Assembly: GCA_011037195.1 (NCBI GenBank)
Contig: JAAEAF010002721.1
Location: 62,001-126,000 of the forward strand
Direction of reading: 5' to 3'
Length of the DNA: 64,000 nucleotides
DNA from: Triatoma infestans
Taxonomy: Eukaryota; Arthropoda; Insecta; Hemiptera; Reduviidae
Shown here: in pieces, positions 56,746-64,000 of the stretch
Numbering within the stretch: position 1 is the first letter of the stretch
How the letters are laid out: every line of letters starts with the position of its first letter
The notes under the pieces: generated by a model
What the model saw: only the letters and a program-made list of their open reading frames with translations
What the model was told of the DNA's origin: nothing
The model's database searches: none
Translations under genes and position numbers: made by a program

Positions 56746-58495
56746 ATGTTTATATAACTTGAGAATCCGACTAAGTTACATACGCCTTTAACAGCGAAAG
56801 AATTATATGGAACTGAAATATACTGGACGAATATAACGCAAATAAATGAATATTTCAAAGAAATTACGGCGCTGACTAATAAAGGTAAAATTGATAGGCT
56901 ATCTTCCATTCTATCCTTAAACCCATTTCTGGATGAGTACCTAACTTTAAGATTGGGAGGAGACCTTGTTGCCTTACGAAGTGCGACACCCAGCAATTTT
57001 GCCGAAGTCAGATTTTACTGATAAAATTATTTGGCGCGCACATGAAGAAGTGGCTCATAGCGGAGTTAATGCTATTTTAGCATTAATAAGAAATAAATAT
57101 TGGATTATACAAGGACGGCAAAGAGTTAAGTCTTTAATTGCAAAGTGTTTCAAATGCATCCGATTAAAGGCCAAACCTGGTACTGAAGTGTATGCTCCGT
57201 TACCAAGAGTAAGGGTGACAGAATCAAGACCCTTTAAGGTGACCAGAATTGACTTTGCAGGGCCGCTATTTATAAAATCCGACGATAATTCTAAAAGGAA
57301 GATGTATATCATGCTGCTCACGTGTGCAGTTGTTTGTGCGATACATTTAGAGTTAGCTTCAGACCTTACTACTATAATGGGGTTGTTGAGGAGGGAAATT
57401 AGGTTTGATTAAATGACGAGATGTGCTGACACTAATATAATGTAGCTAAGTTTACACTAACTGCACTGGTCTTTATAATGAAAATGATAGAATGAATGGC
57501 AAGAGTAGAGATATGACACGATGCGATGTATGGTTGTATCTGATAGATATCCTCTAGATAGATTCCCACTGGCTTATATACACAGCCTTCCCCACTCTAG
57601 CCTGCTAAGTTCTCCCAATCTAGCCTGCTAAGTCAGAGAGCAGTCTCCGTTAACCAGGGTCTCTCTTCTCTCTGCTGTGGTTGCACTATCTTTGCGGTAC
57701 CATTACACTACGGAGAGCTGCATCCGCTGATTGAGAAGATTTATTGCTAGAAGAGGTGTGCCTAATATTATCTATTCTGACAACGCAAAGACCTTTAAAC
57801 GCACTGCATTGGAACTAAACGTACTTTTCGAACGTTTACATAGCGAAGAGGTACAAAACTTGGCTCGTCATCATCAAATAGAATGGCGAGTATTTATAAT
57901 TGAAAGAGCGTCATGACGGTGGGGCGGATTTTGGGAACGCCTGGTACGAACGGTGAAATATTCTCTAAAAGTAACGTTAGGGAAAGCTTACGTTAATTAT
58001 GAGGAATTGCAAACAATTTTAGCAGAAATTGAAGCAACTGTTAATTCCAGACCCCTGACCTATATTGACGATGATCCAACAAATCTGTTTATACTATCTC
58101 CTTCAAATTTTTTAATTGGCAAGGGCGATATAGGGTTTAGTAAGGATGCTGAATTGCCTCACGTCAAGCGCGATTCAATCTTAAACTTATGGAAAGAACG
58201 AGAACGGCTGGCGAACGGGTTTTGGAGAAGGTGGAGATCGGATTATTTACAGCAACTACGGTCCGCCCGTCGTAACAACAAGGTAAAAATCTGCTAGTAT
58301 TAAAGTTGGTGACTTGGTATTGCTCCATGACCAAAATTTGCCTCGACTTTCTTGGAAAATGGTAGTCAATTTACTTCAAGGAAGAGACGGCCGAGTGAGT
58401 GCATGTGAGGTTGAGACAGCGAATAAGGCCAAACTGAGGAGGCCGATTCAACTTCTCTTCCCTTTAGAAGTTGGGGATTCTTCGTTGGGGGAGGA
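56746..58495 (+). pseudogene. BEL/Pao integrase, split by a solo LTR
   Basis: A pre-integrase region (TAKELYGTEIYW, LSSILSLNPFLDE) leads to LPYEVRHPAILPK and an HHCC zinc domain (H and H in HEEVAHSG, C and C in CFKC) at about 56966-57150. The DDE triad shows as RIDFAGPL (near 57250), YSDNAKTF (near 57775) and FWERLV (near 57930). SRPLTYIDDDPTN and NLWKERERLANGFWRRW follow, with a C-terminal stretch to 58495. A solo LTR sits at 57373-57707, and there are stops near 57730 and 57915. It would insert the element's DNA. Confidence 0.82.
57373..57707 (+). mobile_element. Solo LTR inside the BEL/Pao integrase
   Basis: 335 bp with inverted ends TATAATGG and CCATTACA; the left TA is probably a mutated TG. 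CTAC flanks it at 57369-57372 and 57708-57711. Inside is a TATA-like CTTATATACAC (57572) and a doubled CTAGCCTGCTAAGT (57596 and 57619). The coding frame of the integrase continues across it once the insert is ignored. A 4-bp duplication is common for Gypsy-type LTRs. Confidence 0.75.
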
Positions 58496-58714
58496 TGTAG
58501 AAAATTGAAGTAGGAACACTTGGCATTGTTATTTATCTATTATTAGTCATATGATTAGCTTGATCGTTTTATAATTAAAATCAATGACGTGTATAATTTC
58601 TTAAGAACGAAAAAGACAAATGAATTAATGTTATGTTTAAAACAAATTGGTAAATAAATTACTAGTTGTTTTGATGAACCTGGTTTTTTATTAACGAATG
58701 CTAGTATATTTAAT
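58496..58714 (+). repeat. BEL/Pao 3' LTR
   Basis: 219 bp starting TGTAGAAAATTGAAGTAGG after a purine-rich tract (TTGGGGGAGGA, 58485-58495) and ending GTATATTTAAT. It keeps the CATTGTTATTTATC segment missing from the 5' LTR. Confidence 0.88.
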
Positions 58715-58720
58715 ACCTAT

Positions 58721-59300
58721 TATTTTTATGAGAGACATTCTCCCCAGAAAACTAATTTTTTGATGGTTCTGAGGGTCAGTAGTGATAAGGTTTCCCCTAA
58801 AGTAACACTTCACTACAATATGTTGGTTCTGCCACCTATATAATATAAATGGGTATTAGAAGCATTGCTAGAATTCCAAATTTGAATGCAGACCGGTTAA
58901 CAGAAAGTGCGACTTTACAGAATAGGTTTTGAGTTTTTTGGAATTTTCTCGAATATGAATATGACGGTATCCGTTAAACTGGAATAGTAGCTACATAGAT
59001 ATAAACCTATCACTTTTGTATTAATATTTTTGTAAAAAAATTGTTTTTAGGTGGTTCTGAGGAATATGAGACTTAAAATTGAAATGTGTTTGTTCAATAT
59101 TATCGGCGATCTCTACAACATAATCATTCTCTACCTGCATTGGTTGGTAGATTGTTGGTGGTTGTCATTGGTTGGTTGGCCCCCACCGCCCGTATAGTTA
59201 TGTTAGGACAAATCAGTAAGATTTGAAATTTAAAGAAAAGGTGATTTATATATCATTATAATAAGGAGAGTACGAGAAAGTCGTGCTCATCAGATTTTTT
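58721..59300 (+). mobile_element. Family D copy, right part
   Basis: Continuation of the copy begun at 53820: TTTCCCCTAAAGTAACACTT, GCAGACCGGTTAACAGAAAG, GTGCGACTTTACAGAATAGG, then a tail GTACGAGAAAGTCGTGCTC and CAGATTTTTTC. Confidence 0.6.
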
Positions 59301-60780
59301 CGTACTCTAGGGCACCGGTCGGCAACCGGTGGCCCGTGACGTAATTTTAATGATCCACAAAAAAATTCAGATATTATTTAAATTCGCTGAACTCATTTAA
59401 TAAAATTTTTAAATAAAAATTAATTTTGTTTAAGCTGTATTATTATATGTAAAATAGAACAAGAACATTATACTGCTAATTGATTTGTTACAAAATACTA
59501 CTGTGACTTGAAAACATCTAATTCAAGGGTGCTTAATTAACTCCTACTCGTCGGCGGCATAGAAGTAAACAAAATAAGAATACCGAATTCTGTACAAGTG
59601 ACTGGGCACAATATTTGATTACGATGCACCTTGTTAATTGAGTGAATTAAAACAAATATTTTAGTAAGAATTTTGAAGGAAAATACACCTATTAAAATTA
59701 TTAGAAAATAGAATACTAGTTGTTATTGATGTTACAATAATTTTTGTGGATACGAATTAGAAAATTACACATATCAATTGTAACTAATATCTCTGATGCT
59801 TTCCAGCTCTGTAGAACCAACCACAACAACTATAAATAAATAAATATATATGTATATCTACTCAATGCTCGTATTTATTGTACCTTTAAAAATTATGTTA
59901 CTGTTCCTTGAAATTTTAAATTGAGAATTTAGTGGTCCGCAGTATCTAAAAGGTTGCTCCTCTTGGGGACCTAAAAACCTGAATTTCCTGTAAAAACTCA
60001 ATTTCAAAAATTTGGCATGTTCGCAAGACTTCCTCTTACCAAGAATAAGAGAAAGTAAAGATGTGGTCTTGTAAAAAATCTCATTCATTAATATCGAATC
60101 AAGTATTTTAGAAAATGCCATTTTTATTAACCTTGAAGGCTTTTTATACGATTTACCTACTGTTTTCAATATTTTGTTCGAAGATACAGTTCTTTTATAT
60201 TTTTTTATATTAAATTTTAGGATTTATGCACTATACGTGGAGTCATGCCAGAAATTGAAGTGAATCTTATTAAGTGTTAACATCGAAATCTATAAACATA
60301 TTCTTTGATGATTTATGTCACACTATACGCTTAGCTAATTCCAACCTTCTATTTGCTCTAACTAAAATAAGTACCTTTTAATTTTTTTATTGTTTAACAT
60401 TATTATCAGAGTGTGTATTATTTATATTAGCATTTTAGAGCATTTAATGATTAATGCCGTCAACAGTTGCGAAAGCATAGGGACTATTTTTCATATTTTT
60501 TCAAGATTAAATAAATGTTTTTTATGAGAAGTGCCAACTTCTTAAAACATTCGTTTTTATTATGATAATTTTTTTTTTTGGAACGGTTACCATTTTATGT
60601 AAGCAATAATTATCTTGCTGACTTCATCTTTATTTAAATATCAAGTGTTTCTAGGATAGGCAAGTAGAAAAAAAATCCAAAAATTTTATTGGCATTGTGC
60701 ATCATTTTTCTATGAAGGTTGTTTCAGTATTTAGGGAGTATTTCACAATAGCTAGCTCATTTCTTTCTCTAAATGTCTCC
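59301..60780. other. Mostly unassigned; two repeat traces
   Basis: 59786-59830 (ATCTCTGATGCTTTCCAGCT, AACCAACCACAACAAC) is the 3' tail of the hammerhead-family retroposon without its ribozyme. 59940-60058 is a minus-strand family D head ending AAGAATAAGAGAAAGTAAAG. The rest is AT-rich with no recognised feature. Confidence 0.5.
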
Positions 60781-61689
60781 TCTAATTCTAAAGAGCTTTG
60801 GTTTTACCGATACTTGAAGAATATACAATTTATAGATTACAAAATTGGTGGTCACTGTCACTGAGTTGTTTTTTTTATTAAACATTTTTATGCTTTTCAT
60901 TTTTGCGCTTGTTCTTACAGAATTGTCCTAAGTAACTGATTCTTTAAGTTCACAACGTCAGTTTCATGTTGGTTGTAATATAAATTTTTAGAGAAATTTG
61001 AAGTTGTAGATTTAATCGAATATTATCGTCTATGTAGAGGGCACTTATAACGAGATAACGTTGTAATTTAAACTTGTGATGTAATAGAGTTATTGTTAAA
61101 TTTCGAAATGATAGTGTAATATCAAATTATAATTAGTGACATAAGAATTTATTGGAAAAACTTTCTTTTATAAAAATAGCATTTGAGCTGGTTCTATCGG
61201 CTCCTCTCTTAATACTCCCTCCCACTGTTTAGCTTATAACAGAATAGGACGATTAACAGAGGTGTAGGATTACTTATTGTTTATAATACCATTACACCTA
61301 TATCATGTTCATTTTTCGTGCGAATCTCAAACGGTGCTAACAATGCATCGTGCGTAGAGAACCCTTGTGGCGGATACGAGAAATTCGGCAATGGAAGCTA
61401 TGAATCCTTGATTACACACCCTCTAACATCAGCCTCTGCCAGGATTACTTTGAATTGGATTGTACTTATGCTGCACAAGCGATGAAAATTGAATATAATT
61501 TATATTAATATGATTTTTGTATTTAATTTTTAAATTCAGAAAACCTTGTAGATGAATGACCATTCTAAATACACGAATGCAGTCCAATGATTTGATTTTA
61601 AAAAGGGAGCCAGATAAATTTTGCAATTTAATGAGTAAGTTACATCCCAGTTAAAGTTCGGTGTGTCAACTTTGGATAAGAAAAATCTC
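60781..61689. repeat. 909-bp inverted repeat, left arm
   Basis: From TCTAATTCTAAAGAGC to GATAAGAAAAATCTC. It is the reverse complement of 62175-63083 at every stretch I compared, with equal length and therefore no net indel. It includes no recognised element. Confidence 0.88.
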
Positions 61690-62154
61690 AATAAACTATG
61701 AAAAGTTTAGCATTATTAGGGGGGGGGGGGTAGACAGCTTTGGTCATTAGCGCCCCATATTCATTATACATCTTTCCAATATGTGGCCAGTCGATTGGGA
61801 TCATACCAGTACCTTATTTGGTAGCCACACACAAAATTTTGCTCAGCAAAGTAGGGTGGAACCATTGGTTGTTAATTTTCTTCCAACAATTCCCCAATTA
61901 TGTCATCGATCGGTCGACGAGGGGGAGTGTGGAATATTATTGTGTCACCCCTTAGCTTCTAGAACTTGTGTTTGGAGGGGGGATTCGGACAAAAACCAAA
62001 GCATCATTATTTTCCATTTGATATTGTCATTTTCATAGATATTTAGTCATATGACTTTGTTAAAGGAGGCTACTGAAGAAACTAACTGAAGGATGCAGAA
62101 CTTTGAACATATGTTTCTGCAGCTTCTATAATAGGCTAATTCTAATTAAACTAA
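61690..62154. other. Spacer between inverted arms
   Basis: Contains a G run at about 61720-61730. It is followed by TGGTCATTAGCGCCCC, a 16-base match to the 3' part of SINE A, and mixed sequence up to the N gap. No gene is recognised. Confidence 0.5.
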
Positions 62155-62174
62155 NNNNNNNNNNNNNNNNNNNN
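62155..62174. other. Assembly gap of 20 N
   Basis: Exactly 20 N bases. A round, fixed number suggests a scaffolding gap of unknown true size. The right arm of the inverted repeat begins at the next base. Confidence 0.95.
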
Positions 62175-63083
62175 GAGATTTTTCTTATCCAAAGTTGACA
62201 CACCGAACTTTAACTGGGATGTAACTTACTCATTAAATTGCAAAATTTATCTGGCTCCCTTTTTAAAATCAAATCATTGGACTGCATTCGTGTATTTAGA
62301 ATGGTCATTCATCTACAAGGTTTTCTGAATTTAAAAATTAAATACAAAAATCATATTAATATAAATTATATTCAATTTTCATCGCTTGTGCAGCATAAGT
62401 ACAATCCAATTCAAAGTAATCCTGGCAGAGGCTGATGTTAGAGGGTGTGTAATCAAGGATTCATAGCTTCCATTGCCGAATTTCTCGTATCCGCCACAAG
62501 GGTTCTCTACGCACGATGCATTGTTAGCACCGTTTGAGATTCGCACGAAAAATGAACATGATATAGGTGTAATGGTATTATAAACAATAAGTAATCCTAC
62601 ACCTCTGTTAATCGTCCTATTCTGTTATAAGCTAAACAGTGGGAGGGAGTATTAAGAGAGGAGCCGATAGAACCAGCTCAAATGCTATTTTTATAAAAGA
62701 AAGTTTTTCCAATAAATTCTTATGTCACTAATTATAATTTGATATTACACTATCATTTCGAAATTTAACAATAACTCTATTACATCACAAGTTTAAATTA
62801 CAACGTTATCTCGTTATAAGTGCCCTCTACATAGACGATAATATTCGATTAAATCTACAACTTCAAATTTCTCTAAAAATTTATATTACAACCAACATGA
62901 AACTGACGTTGTGAACTTAAAGAATCAGTTACTTAGGACAATTCTGTAAGAACAAGCGCAAAAATGAAAAGCATAAAAATGTTTAATAAAAAAAACAACT
63001 CAGTGACAGTGACCACCAATTTTGTAATCTATAAATTGTATATTCTTCAAGTATCGGTAAAACCAAAGCTCTTTAGAATTAGA
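62175..63083. repeat. 909-bp inverted repeat, right arm
   Basis: Begins GAGATTTTTCTTATCC directly after the gap and ends CTTTAGAATTAGA. Mirror of 60781-61689. Confidence 0.88.
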
Positions 63084-63205
63084 CATCTATAAAGGATATA
63101 AACATAATATATAAATGTACTGAGGAATTTTTGTTTGACCATTCCATTTGTATAATTTTCAAAAATTGTTGGGGTCAGGAAGTAATAAAAAACAATCTTA
63201 ATTAT

Positions 63206-63244
63206 CCCTCAACGTTTCAGGAAAGCTTCCTATCTTCAGTAGGG
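63206..63244 (-). ncRNA. Second hammerhead-like motif, different family
   Basis: On the minus strand: CCCTA, CTGAAGA, T, stem II AGGAA/TTCCT with a three-base loop, GAAA, CG as a two-base self-complementary stem III, TT, GAGGG. CCCT and AGGG can form stem I after one A-G mismatch. The plan is the same as at 2490, including the extra T before stem II, but the sequence is otherwise unrelated. It probably derives from another Penelope-like element. Confidence 0.45.
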
Positions 63245-63942
63245 CACATTTGCAATATGTATAGAGTTTTACTAATACCTAACTTATTAACATTAACTCA
63301 TTAACTTATTAACATGATTCCTTAACGTGCGCTAATAATACTTCCTATGATTTGGAAGAGTAAGGAGAATAAGCAGAGTAGCTTAACCCCTTCTTTATGT
63401 TGGGGTTACAAACAACTATATGCAAAGCGAAATGAAGAATGTAGTGAATTCCATTTCAGAAGAGGAAGAAATATAATTGCAGCGCTCGCTGACGACTTGG
63501 GAATTGTCATAACTGTTCTGGCAAACACTGACAAAATCTTCAGTAACAGCGGCAAAGTTTTAAATGGTCTGCCGCATATACAAAAAAGAAATGTAACTAA
63601 TTTTTTTTTCCCCTAAACAGTAAAAGATTTATTAGGAAGCAAATTTACATATATTAAATAAAATCTATTTTATTAGAAATATCATTCGGAAATAAAATCA
63701 ATTTTTCAATTTTTGCATTGACTAAATTCTTTTACTGTATTTGTTGAATTTTGTGGGTTCATTAATTTCTAGCAGTGACAAATCCAAATGAATTATCAGT
63801 GAGTGTAGCCTAACTTAATATGTATAGTCGAAGGTGATAATTCAAGTGTAAATCGAGTAATTCTGCTCATAAACACTTTAGAACTGTGCAATCAATTTCG
63901 AAAAATCAGCTCAAATTTAACAATTTTATTACATATATATAA
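63245..63942. other. Unassigned sequence
   Basis: A frame at 63347-63616 (89 codons; RNEECSEFHFRRGRNIIAAL) has no family I recognise and little else to support a gene. The rest is AT-rich. Confidence 0.35.
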
Positions 63943-64000
63943 TCAGAGACATTTTCCGTGGTAGCCTGCTTCATTTTGTGGTCATCGACCGGTTTCGGGC
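63943..64000 (-). mobile_element. Hammerhead-family retroposon, cut by window end
   Basis: ATCAGAGACATTTTCCGTGG, TAGCCTGCTTCATTTTGTGG and TCATCGACCGGTTTCGGGC match the left arm at 2345-2401 almost exactly. The window ends inside stem II of the ribozyme. The GATG, GTC, CCGG and GAAA parts are intact as far as seen. Confidence 0.8.

Larger units (their letters stand above)
53965..58714 (+). mobile_element. BEL/Pao LTR retrotransposon, internally deleted
   Basis: A 4.75-kb element with two LTRs, a primer-binding site, gag, A17-type protease, the start of the reverse transcriptase, and integrase. ACCTAT flanks it at 53959-53964 and 58715-58720. The reverse-transcriptase palm and the RNase H domain are absent between about 56580 and 56740, so it could only have moved with help from another copy. 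A 335-bp solo LTR interrupts the integrase. Frameshifts and stops show that it is dead. Confidence 0.88.

Noticed and set aside
61429..62435. Two identical 65-codon frames on opposite strands
   Set aside because: They are mirror copies within the inverted duplication and have no domain.

Overview
The window looks like intergenic DNA from an AT-rich arthropod genome, most likely an insect. A hemipteran is a guess from the repeat landscape and is not proven. There are no operons, no ribosome-binding-site-led genes, no CRISPR arrays and no rRNA genes. I found no confident host protein-coding gene. Nearly all recognisable coding sequence is decayed transposon protein: reverse transcriptases, RNase H domains, a mariner transposase and a BEL/Pao polyprotein.

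The dominant component is a dispersed non-coding repeat of about 1 kb, called family D here. It has at least fifteen copies or pieces on both strands. One end is an ACTTTCTCTTACTCC motif. The other is the inverse of the same motif followed by a small GTGTGA/TCACAC hairpin. A fixed internal GT-rich site has grown into microsatellites in several copies. Two tRNA-derived SINE families are present: SINE A, about 230-250 bp, and SINE B, 210 bp in two complete copies. Five of their insertions have visible 10-14 bp target-site duplications.

Layout: 0-9 kb has family D copies, a SINE A, a palindromic hammerhead-ribozyme-bearing element (2.3-2.6 kb), a three-level nest (SINE B, LINE, second LINE; 2.9-4.4 kb) and a solo LTR. 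10-20 kb has a tandem duplication hit by SINE B, an internally deleted LINE, a terminal-inverted-repeat element, two opposed Jockey fragments and another LINE. 20-30 kb has a mariner copy interrupted by a hairpin retroposon, then three LINE fragments; the longest runs 26.4-29.4 kb on the minus strand. 30-53 kb is mostly old family D relics, LINE scraps, a decayed Ty3/Gypsy reverse transcriptase, a second mariner relic and AT-rich sequence. 53.8-59.3 kb is the best-defined unit: a family D copy split by a BEL/Pao element with two LTRs, a primer-binding site and a target duplication. That element has lost the reverse-transcriptase core and carries a solo LTR inside its integrase. 60.8-63.1 kb is a 909-bp inverted duplication around a 20-N gap and may be an assembly artefact.

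The most interesting signal is a set of hammerhead-ribozyme-like motifs (CUGANGA, stem II, GAAA, very short self-complementary stem III, UH) in a small repeat with 12-13 bp target-site duplications. This resembles the minimal hammerheads known from Penelope-like retroelements. A second, unrelated motif with the same plan lies at 63.2 kb. All assignments come from reading the sequence; no database search was made.
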